Assembly: GCF_003967515.1 (NCBI RefSeq)
Contig: NZ_BIFQ01000001.1
Location: 372,001-436,000 of the forward strand
DNA: 64,000 bases
Direction: 5' to 3'
From: Dictyobacter aurantiacus
Lineage (GTDB): Bacteria > Chloroflexota > Ktedonobacteria > Ktedonobacterales > Ktedonobacteraceae
Shown here: positions 58,205-64,000 of the stretch, in pieces
Layout: each line of letters opens with the position of its first letter
Numbering within the stretch: the first letter of the stretch is position 1
The notes under the pieces: generated by a model
What the model was told of the DNA's origin: nothing
Seen by the model: the letters and a program-made list of their open reading frames with translations, nothing else
Database searches by the model: none
Program-made: the position numbers and the translations under genes

Positions 58205-58855
58205 ATGCCCAAAGCGAAAGCGATCCTATTCGATTTAGATGGTGTGCTGACCGACACATCGGAATATCATTATCGTGCCTGGAAACAGTTAGCGGATGAA
58301 GAGGGCATCCCTTTGACACGTGAGGAAAATGACGCACACCTGCGTGGTGTTGGTCGACGTGATTCGCTGATGTACATTATTCGCGGCCGCCAGTATAGCG
58401 AAGATCAGATTCAGGAAATGATGAAGCGCAAGAACGATTATTACAATAAGCTCATTGAGCAGATGAGCCCCAAAGAGGTGGTCGCCGGTGGTCGCGAGCT
58501 GCTGCAGGAGATTCGTCAGGCGGGACTGAAAAGCGCGGTGGCCTCGGCCAGCAAAAACTGTCGCATCGTTTTGGAGCGACTGCAGATAATCGATCTCTTC
58601 GATGGCATTGCTGATGGCAATAGCGTAGTCAATGGTAAACCTGCGCCCGATATTTTCGTGTTTGCCGCGGGCCTGGTACAGACATCCGTGATTGACTGTA
58701 TCGGAGTTGAAGACGCAGACGCGGGTATCGAGGCGATTAAAACCGCTGGCATGTATGCGTTAGGAGTTGGTCCCAAAGAACGCTTCAAGCGTGCTGACAA
58801 GGTGGTACCAACGATGGAAAATATACGTTTAAAAGATATATTGGCAGATGCATGA
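58205..58855 (+). CDS. pgmB: beta-phosphoglucomutase
   Basis: This 216-residue HAD-superfamily enzyme turns beta-glucose 1-phosphate into glucose 6-phosphate. The nucleophile motif is FDLDGVLTDTSEYHYRAWK (Asp11 and Asp13 near the N-terminus), with the beta-phosphoglucomutase cap signature LRGVGRRDSLMYII. Motif II/III appears in SAVASASKNCRIVL and VNGKPAPDIFVFAA, and the closing acidic motif is CIGVEDADAGIEAI. The next gene is a GH65 phosphorylase, which releases beta-glucose 1-phosphate; this pairing is the classic context and supports both calls. AGGAATGAAAG precedes the ATG at 58205. The gap to the GH65 gene is 65 bases. Confidence 0.93.
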   Translation: MPKAKAILFDLDGVLTDTSEYHYRAWKQLADEEGIPLTREENDAHLRGVGRRDSLMYIIRGRQYSEDQIQEMMKRKNDYYNKLIEQMSPKEVVAGGRELLQEIRQAGLKSAVASASKNCRIVLERLQIIDLFDGIADGNSVVNGKPAPDIFVFAAGLVQTSVIDCIGVEDADAGIEAIKTAGMYALGVGPKERFKRADKVVPTMENIRLKDILADA

Positions 58856-58920
58856 GCACCATGAAGGTGTTCTGCTAGACTTCTGCCCACAAAAGCAGAG
58901 CTAAGCATGGAGGATGCGAC

Positions 58921-61140
58921 GTGGGAAATCTCTGGCAAGTAAACGAGGAATCGTTTAGTCCCAATCTCAAGCAGATACGCAGCCAGGAGACAGTGTTTAC
59001 CATTGGAAATGGCTACTTTTGTACACGCGGCACCTTTGAAGAGGGCTATCCGCACGAAACGGCAGCAACCCTCCTTTTTGGTGTCTTCGATAGTGTCCCG
59101 GTTTCCAAGGAAGAACTGGCTAACGCCCCCGATTGGGTCGGACTGCAATTGTTTGTCAATGGCGAGCGCTTCCGCCTGGATAAGGGCAAGCTGCTGGCCT
59201 ATACTCGCTCACTAAATCTGCAAAACGGACTGCTGACGCGTACCGTTCATTGGGAAAGTCCCCTGGGTGTACGGGTACGTATCAATAGTGAGCGATTTGC
59301 CAGCCTGGCGGATGAGCACCTGGGCATGATTCGCTATAGCGTCACGATCGATGACTCGCCCAAGGACCTGCCTGTGGCCATTTCATTGCGCGCCAATTTT
59401 AACGCGGCCCGCGGCAATTATGATGTGATGCACTGGGAAACCACCGATCAGGGCCATAGCGCGGACCTGCTCTGGCTGCAAAGTGAGACACGCAGCACAC
59501 ACGTAACCCTGGTTCAGAGCATGAGCTTCAACGCGGATACAACCGCCTTCCAAAAGGAATTTGTGGATGGCGATATCGAGCCGAGTATTCGCCTTACCGG
59601 CGCGCTGAACCCCCAGGAAAGTGTGGTCGCCGAAAAAGTGGTGGTGATGTATACATCGCGCGATAATGAGGACCCTCGCAAGGCCGCGCTTATCCACCAT
59701 CAACAAATGCTCAATACGGTTGCGGAGGAGACGCACAGCAACGCCCACAACGTTTTTGTCTTTGACTATCAAATACAAAAACAAGATGAAGCCTGGGCTC
59801 GCTTCTGGGAACAGACGGATGTGGTCATCGAAGGCGACGAAAAAGCACAGGTCGGCTTGCGCTACAACATCTATCAGTTGCGCATCAATACCGCCGATAA
59901 CGATAGCCGCTATAGCATTGCCGCCAAAGGCATGACCGGCTTTGGCTATCGAGGACACATCTTCCATGATACCGAGATCTTTATGCTGCCTTTCTTCACC
60001 TACGAACTACCACACATTGCGCGCAATCTCTTGCTCTATCGCTATCATCTTCTTCCTGCCGCGCGCAAAAAGGCCGCCAGCAATGGCTACGCCGGTGCAC
60101 AGTTCCCCTGGGAGAGTACGCTGAACGGCGAAGAGACCACCCCTCCCTCGATCGTCCACCCGGAAACCGGTGAGGTCATCCCTGTCCTCAATGGCTTTAT
60201 CGAACTGCATATCACATCCAGCATCGCCCACGCGACCTGGGAATACTGGCGCGTCTCCGCGGATGACGAGTTTATGCGCGACTACGGAGCAGAACTCTTG
60301 TTGAGTACCGCCCTGTTCTGGGATAGCCGGGCGGAGAAAAACGGGGAGAAGGATGAATATATCATCACAGACGTGATTGGGCCCGACGAATGGCATGAGC
60401 ATGTCAACGACAATGCCCATACCAATTTCATGGCCAAACACAATATCCGCATCGCCCTTGACGTGCTTAAATGGTTGCAGCAAACCGCCCCTTCTAAAGC
60501 CAAAGCTCTGATTGAACAGTTGGATCTGACAGATGAGCGCCTGGCACATATGCGCGATGTCATGGAACACCTGCGCTTCCCACAGGACCCGGTTACGGGA
60601 CTGATCGAACAGTTTGATGGCTTCTTCAAACTGGCGAAATTCGACCAGGAAAAGTATCGCGGCCGTAAAGATTCCTATCAGGGTATCCTGGGTGTGCAGG
60701 AGGTACAGAAATATCAGCTCATCAAGCAGGCCGACGTCTTAATGCTGCTTACGATGATGCGCGACGAGTTCGACTACGATACCAAAAAGGTTAACTGGGA
60801 CTACTACTTCCCGATTACCGACCATGACTATGGCTCCTCATTGACGCCTGCCCTGCATGCCATTCTGGGCTGCGAGCTAGGCCATACCGAGGAGGCGTAC
60901 CGTATGTTTATGAAAGGAACCCTGGTCGACCTGGAAAACCTGCGCGGCAACACACCAGAAGGCGTCCATGCCGCCTGCGCCGGAGCCGTCTGGCAGGCCG
61001 CTATCTTTGGCTTCGCGGGACTGCGCATCACCGGTGATGGCTATACGGCCCAGCCCCACTGGCCCGACAACTGGCAGCGCCTCAGCTTCCAGTTTAAACA
61101 TAAAGGAGAGCCGGTCAACATCGACTTGAAACGCTCGTAA
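58921..61140 (+). CDS. GH65 disaccharide phosphorylase
   Basis: This 739-residue protein fits GH65 inverting phosphorylases, which split a glucosyl disaccharide with phosphate to give beta-glucose 1-phosphate. The N-terminal beta-sandwich (residues 1-265) starts with WQVNEESFSPNLKQIRSQET. The (alpha/alpha)6 barrel follows, with PWESTLNGEETTPP, the general-acid region GPDEWHEHVNDNAHTNF (Glu490) and the phosphate-site strand KQADVLMLLTMM. The segment GYRGHIFHDTEIFMLPFF has His349 where I would expect Trp in maltose or trehalose phosphorylases, so the disaccharide specificity may differ. The start is GTG with GGAGGA 6-7 bases upstream. No transporter is adjacent. pgmB is directly upstream and uses the product. 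Confidence 0.9.
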   Translation: MGNLWQVNEESFSPNLKQIRSQETVFTIGNGYFCTRGTFEEGYPHETAATLLFGVFDSVPVSKEELANAPDWVGLQLFVNGERFRLDKGKLLAYTRSLNLQNGLLTRTVHWESPLGVRVRINSERFASLADEHLGMIRYSVTIDDSPKDLPVAISLRANFNAARGNYDVMHWETTDQGHSADLLWLQSETRSTHVTLVQSMSFNADTTAFQKEFVDGDIEPSIRLTGALNPQESVVAEKVVVMYTSRDNEDPRKAALIHHQQMLNTVAEETHSNAHNVFVFDYQIQKQDEAWARFWEQTDVVIEGDEKAQVGLRYNIYQLRINTADNDSRYSIAAKGMTGFGYRGHIFHDTEIFMLPFFTYELPHIARNLLLYRYHLLPAARKKAASNGYAGAQFPWESTLNGEETTPPSIVHPETGEVIPVLNGFIELHITSSIAHATWEYWRVSADDEFMRDYGAELLLSTALFWDSRAEKNGEKDEYIITDVIGPDEWHEHVNDNAHTNFMAKHNIRIALDVLKWLQQTAPSKAKALIEQLDLTDERLAHMRDVMEHLRFPQDPVTGLIEQFDGFFKLAKFDQEKYRGRKDSYQGILGVQEVQKYQLIKQADVLMLLTMMRDEFDYDTKKVNWDYYFPITDHDYGSSLTPALHAILGCELGHTEEAYRMFMKGTLVDLENLRGNTPEGVHAACAGAVWQAAIFGFAGLRITGDGYTAQPHWPDNWQRLSFQFKHKGEPVNIDLKRS

Positions 61141-61177
61141 TTGCCGAACTCGCCTCCCATTGGCGTTAAATCAAGGG

Positions 61178-61197
61178 GTGCAGGGTTCTCCCTGCAC
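61178..61197 (+). terminator. hairpin after the GH65 gene
   Basis: An 8-bp GC-rich stem (61178-61185 with 61190-61197, loop TTCT) lies 38 bases after the stop. It has no T-run, and part of it matches 745-758. Confidence 0.45.
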
Positions 61198-61223
61198 CTC
61201 CCGCTTCGAGACCGAGCAGGGCT

Positions 61224-61343
61224 ATTTAAAAGTAGCAATCAGCGGGGTCAAGGGGCGGCTAGCCCCTTGCGGGGCGTGGGGTGTCCCCACTCACCCTCTT
61301 CCCCACTCGCCGCCGCCGAAGGCGGCAAAAAAGACTTTTAAAT
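61224..61343. repeat. small interspersed repeat, copy 1
   Basis: The ~120-bp element has inverted ends ATTTAAAAGT (61224-61233) and ACTTTTAAAT (61334-61343). Its centre is GC-rich (GGGGTCAAGGGGCGGCTAGC) and its end is AT-rich (GCCGAAGGCGGCAAAAAAGA). A second copy lies at 61683-61813, on the other side of the tRNA gene. Confidence 0.65.
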
Positions 61344-61368
61344 GCCCCTGGAGACCGAGAAAAAAAGC

Positions 61369-61397
61369 TTGACAAAAAGCCAGAGCCGGGTTATTAT
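61369..61397 (+). promoter_or_regulatory. sigma-70 promoter of tRNA-Glu
   Basis: A perfect TTGACA (61369-61374) and TATTAT (61392-61397) are 17 bases apart, 31 bases before the tRNA. Confidence 0.75.
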
Positions 61398-61428
61398 ATA
61401 ACGCGTGATCGATACACAATCACCATAA

Positions 61429-61505
61429 GGCGCATTCGTCTAGCGGTTTAGGACATCGCCCTCTCAAGGCGGAGATCACGGGTTCGAATCCCGTATGCGC
61501 TACCA
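61429..61505 (+). tRNA. tRNA-Glu (anticodon CTC)
   Basis: The cloverleaf closes fully: 7-bp acceptor stem (first pair G-U), D-arm, anticodon stem TCGCC/GGCGG with the loop CTCTCAA (anticodon CTC at 61463-61465), and a T-arm with GGTTCGAATCC. CCA is encoded at 61503-61505. It has its own promoter and terminator and lies between two copies of a small repeat. Confidence 0.95.
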
Positions 61506-61507
61506 GG

Positions 61508-61545
61508 AAAAGAGGCCCAGGTGGAACTTCACCTGGGCCTCTTTT
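61508..61545 (+). terminator. intrinsic terminator of tRNA-Glu
   Basis: A 16-bp stem (61508-61523 with 61530-61545) whose right arm ends in TTTT begins 2 bases after the encoded CCA. Confidence 0.85.
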
Positions 61546-61682
61546 GACACGTTTGCTTTTTCACATCGGTGATAAATAGCAGCGCTTCAACCCCGGCGGA
61601 TCATCCACCGAATGGGAAAAATGCTGGCTTCTTGTCAATCTGACGTTTTTTTGCTATTGATTATTAAGAAGAGGTCAAGCAG

Positions 61683-61813
61683 ATTAAAAGTAGTGCTTAG
61701 CGGGGACGTAAGGGGCGGTGAGCCCTTTGACTGGGGTTGTGGGGCTGTGCCCCCAACTCCTCCTCTCTCCCTTCAGCCGCCGAAGGCGGCAAAAAAAGAC
61801 TTTAAAATAGCCC
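61683..61813. repeat. small interspersed repeat, copy 2
   Basis: This matches 61224-61343 in plan and sequence (TTAAAAGTAG start, GCGGGGACG...AAGGGGCGG core, CGCCGAAGGCGGCAAAAAAA, GACTTTAAAA end), with a few insertions. It ends about 50 bases before the cupredoxin promoter region. Confidence 0.65.
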
Positions 61814-61947
61814 CTGTTTTCGGTCTGGCATCTTTGCTATATTGACAACATTTTGCTATAGTAGGAGTGTCCCCAGACAGGATACCCTTGTCATTATTCA
61901 ATCGATGGAGACGAACAGCTTTCTCAAGGAGGACTTCGAGGAACCCT

Positions 61948-62331
61948 ATGAATAAAAAGATCCTGATTGGACTTTTAGCCCTTTCTCTTATCACCGTTCT
62001 ATTCTCTGCCTGTAGAGTGATCGACGCCAACTCTATTCCAAAGAACGTGGCCGCCCATATGGGTGCTTCAACATTTATCGAATCCGAGGTGACCGTCCCT
62101 AAAGGACAGAAACTGGACCTGATTGACAACGTTGCCGCTCCCCACGTTATCAAAAACGGTACCTGGAATGGTTCCACCCCAGATCCTACCACAGAGCCAG
62201 GTGCCCCCACTGTCAATGCGAGCTTCACCGGTAACGATAAACAAACGGTCGGGCCTTTCAATACCGCGGGTACATTCAAACTGTATTGTACGATTCACGG
62301 CGGCATGAAGATCACTATCATTGTGAAATAG
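61948..62331 (+). CDS. cupredoxin-domain lipoprotein
   Basis: The ATG at 61948 gives 127 residues. The lipoprotein signal is MNKKILIGLLALSLITVLFS followed by Ala-Cys, with Cys22 the lipid site. The mature part is a plastocyanin-like fold. The copper ligands are visible: His66 in APHVIKN and Cys114, His117 and Met120 in YCTIHGGM, the type 1 blue-copper set. It is thus a small electron carrier held on the outside of the membrane. The frame is open to 61867 upstream, but the added residues are not signal-like. GAGGAA lies about 6 bases upstream. Transcription probably starts near 61860. A terminator follows. Confidence 0.88.
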   Translation: MNKKILIGLLALSLITVLFSACRVIDANSIPKNVAAHMGASTFIESEVTVPKGQKLDLIDNVAAPHVIKNGTWNGSTPDPTTEPGAPTVNASFTGNDKQTVGPFNTAGTFKLYCTIHGGMKITIIVK

Positions 62332-62349
62332 CGCATTATCCTCTATCTT

Positions 62350-62390
62350 GAGAAGCACCACTGATTATCAGCGGTGCTTCTTCTCTTTTT
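62350..62390 (+). terminator. intrinsic terminator of the cupredoxin gene
   Basis: A 14-bp stem with one mismatch (62351-62364 with about 62368-62382) is followed by TTCTCTTTTT. Confidence 0.7.
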
Positions 62391-62554
62391 CTTCCCTTTT
62401 TCCCACCATCTACCTTTCATTGGCCCGCATAGACCTCAAGTATGGAAAGATATAGTACTTTCATGGCAGGTCTGGCACAAATTCAAGGGCGCATACGGGA
62501 GGTGTGCTATACTACGCAGCAGTACTGAAAATATTCGAGGGTTATAGTCGATTT

Positions 62555-63199
62555 ATGCAACAGAAAACAACCAATCCGGAAATAAAAGGAAAATCAGACT
62601 CGCTTATTCTCAAATGTGGAGCGATGCTGCTGTTTTGTGTACTCAGCGTTGTAGTAGCTGCCTGTGGAGCGAATGCCGATAATACCAACGCGGCCGCCCA
62701 GGCGCAACCGACGCCGACTATTAATCTCAATGGAACATCCCTGACTCCCACACCAACCATCCCGCCGCAAGCCTGCGGTGTGTGGATGGTCAATGCGTCC
62801 CCCACCTACAGCCCCGGTGGCGTGATCCCTATTTATGCTAAATTTGTTAAGATGGATGCAAATGGCAATCCCGTCGGCATCGGCGGCGCTGGCGTCGCCT
62901 TTAATATCGCCTGGGGCGATATGACAAACGAGCCGGTTAACGCGGTAACCACCAGCGACGGTCTGGCAACCATCAAGCTACCCATGGGTAACCACGCCGG
63001 CGCCATCAACCGGCTCTCATTGATTACGGCCCACTTCTCCGCCGGAAATGTATCCTGTGATGTGGACAATACGCGACCTCAGTCGTTTGTCATGAGGAGT
63101 GTCGGCAAGCCCGGAACCACCACTCCCACGACGAGCACTGGTGGAGTTAACACCGGTGGTGGTGGTAATACCGGTGGTGGTGGCAAGAAGCATCATTGA
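62555..63199 (+). CDS. Ig-like-domain lipoprotein
   Basis: From the ATG at 62555 the protein has about 214 residues. An N-terminal hydrophilic stretch of 20 residues precedes the signal core AMLLFCVLSVVVAAC (lipid site Cys37). A Thr/Pro-rich linker (to about residue 73) follows, then a beta-rich domain resembling bacterial Ig/invasin repeats (GGVIPIYAKFVKMDANGNPV and SDGLATIKLPMG). The tail is Gly-rich and ends in KKHH. A possible -10 (TATACT at about 62511) lies just after the alternative GTG start at 62504, which favours 62555. Function unknown; a surface structural role is likely. It may be co-regulated with the cupredoxin gene but has its own start site. Confidence 0.7.
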   Translation: MQQKTTNPEIKGKSDSLILKCGAMLLFCVLSVVVAACGANADNTNAAAQAQPTPTINLNGTSLTPTPTIPPQACGVWMVNASPTYSPGGVIPIYAKFVKMDANGNPVGIGGAGVAFNIAWGDMTNEPVNAVTTSDGLATIKLPMGNHAGAINRLSLITAHFSAGNVSCDVDNTRPQSFVMRSVGKPGTTTPTTSTGGVNTGGGGNTGGGGKKHH

Positions 63200-63261
63200 C
63201 CGGCGATCAGGGCAATCCAGTTAGTGGTAGTAGTCCTCAACAGTAATATTTTAATTGAGCA

Positions 63262-63298
63262 AAAAGGTGAGAACGCCATGAACACGTTCTCACCTTTT
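63262..63298 (+). terminator. intrinsic terminator after the lipoprotein gene
   Basis: A 14-bp perfect stem (63262-63275 with 63285-63298) whose right arm ends in CCTTTT lies about 60 bases after the stop. Confidence 0.75.
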
Positions 63299-63726
63299 CA
63301 CGTTGACAAGCTAACCTCACGTGTGCTACGCTCTTCTCGTTATAGAATTCCTTTTCTGGATGTCCTAAGGGAGGGTCTTGAAGCGGCGGATGGAAAGGTA
63401 TTCACGTTACCCTTCAGTCAACGGACAAACATTGATGAAATTCGATATTTGGTCGCTATCTGATTCTACATGTGGTAGCGCTGTTGGTTGCTTTATTCCA
63501 TCTTTCCGTTGCCTTCCTTTGTATGGAATGAAAGGAGTCAGGCCGATTTCTCAAAGTAGCGTACACTGAAGTTAAAGAATGATCAAAATCATTCATTCAT
63601 TCCTCACGGGCACAAGTAAAGAACAGCAAACTATTTTGTATCGTCAGTTGCAAAGATGCGTCGTGCTCGGACCTTTCCAGGCTGGCGAAAGGGGCACGAC
63701 TAGCAGAGGTAAAGAAGGTAGTATCA
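63299..63726. other. intergenic region upstream of the coxS-like gene
   Basis: About 430 bases with no accepted gene; the frames here (to 80 codons) lack binding sites and recognisable patterns. The promoter of the coxS-like gene should lie here, but I could not place it. Confidence 0.3.
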
Positions 63727-64000
63727 ATGACTACGAAGCGTTCAATCACCGTCACCGTCAATGGGCAAAAGCATCAGAGCGAGGTCGAGCCGCGTACATT
63801 GCTGGTCCACTATTTACGTGAAACCTTAGATCTCACTGGCACCCACATCGGCTGCAATACCTCACAGTGCGGAGCCTGCGTTGTACTGGTTAATGGCGAG
63901 GCTGTTAAGTCCTGTACCGTGCTGGCAGTTCAGGCCGATGGCGCCGAGGTGACAACGATCGAGGGGCTGGCGCCTGAGGGCAGCCTGCACCCCATTCAGG
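63727..64000 (+). CDS. coxS: (2Fe-2S)-binding small subunit of a CO-dehydrogenase/xanthine-oxidase-type enzyme (partial)
   Basis: The ATG at 63727 follows AGAAGG and opens a frame to the right edge (91 residues seen). The plant-type ferredoxin motif is complete: CNTSQCGAC (Cys43, 48 and 51) with the fourth ligand in SCTVL (Cys63). The start of the second, helical cluster domain ([12 protein letters not shown]) is just reached. Such subunits feed electrons in molybdenum hydroxylases; CoxS of aerobic CO dehydrogenase is the best-known match, but xanthine dehydrogenase, nicotinate hydroxylase and others share this subunit. The large subunit should lie beyond the window and would decide between them. 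Confidence 0.85.
   Translation, partial: MTTKRSITVTVNGQKHQSEVEPRTLLVHYLRETLDLTGTHIGCNTSQCGACVVLVNGEAVKSCTVLAVQADGAEVTTIEGLAPEGSLHPIQ

Noticed and set aside
63224..63463. 80-codon plus-strand frame after the lipoprotein gene
   Set aside because: It spans the intrinsic terminator at 63262-63298 and has no protein-like pattern.

Overview
The window looks like chromosomal DNA of a Chloroflexota bacterium, most likely class Ktedonobacteria. This is an inference from gene content and style, not from a marker gene: moderate GC, a large lipoprotein and membrane-protein repertoire with TP-rich linkers, an F420-type luciferase-like oxidoreductase, paired Yip1-like proteins, RHS/YD-repeat genes with decayed copies, the start of an aerobic CO-dehydrogenase-type small subunit, and long intergenic palindromes.

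Layout. 1-2952 (minus): the N-terminal part of a SNF2-type helicase running off the left edge, an unrecognised protein, a 51-residue membrane protein and a ChrB-N protein. 3172-12452 (plus): membrane protein, acetyl-CoA synthetase, arginyl-tRNA synthetase, LLM oxidoreductase, a palindrome-rich 331-bp element, a class B penicillin-binding protein and a lipoprotein hydrolase. 12639-19980 (minus): a compact pyrimidine operon pyrB-carA-carB-pyrE-pyrF, driven by a consensus-like promoter through a leader holding a 44-codon ORF whose stop codon lies inside an intrinsic terminator. 20193-22180: two Yip1-like paralogues. 22213-29490 (minus): an RHS island with one full-length gene, two decayed copies and two small downstream genes. 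30465-34601 (minus): a GT39-like membrane glycosyltransferase, a TIR remnant and a nucleobase permease that has its own leader terminator. 34773-35522: an FKBP isomerase. 35695-40787 (plus): two tandem Eco57I-type DNA methyltransferase paralogues. 41053-44584: a large membrane protein and a sirtuin, apparently on a leaderless mRNA. 44713-56854 (plus): an eight-gene surface-glycan cluster. 58205-61140: beta-phosphoglucomutase plus a GH65 phosphorylase. 61429: tRNA-Glu(CTC) between two copies of a small repeat. 61948-63199: two lipoproteins, one a cupredoxin. 63727 to the end: coxS-like, cut by the window.

How it works together. The pyr operon (steps 1, 2, 5 and 6 of UMP synthesis) and the separate permease offer synthesis and salvage of pyrimidines; both leaders carry attenuator-like terminators. 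The 44.7-56.9 kb cluster has GT2, GT4, a sugar epimerase, an LPG-synthase-type membrane protein, an HlyD-like adaptor and a GT39 fused to a beta-sandwich domain, which suggests assembly of an exported glycan or glycolipid. pgmB and GH65 form a disaccharide phosphorolysis module.

The most notable items are the pyr leader, which resembles UTP-sensitive coupled attenuation of the enterobacterial pyrBI kind; the set of long near-perfect palindromes of unrelated sequence at gene ends; a conserved ~75-bp module repeatedly joined to a variable palindrome; and the RHS island, where a decayed toxin-like tail is followed directly by an intact small gene.
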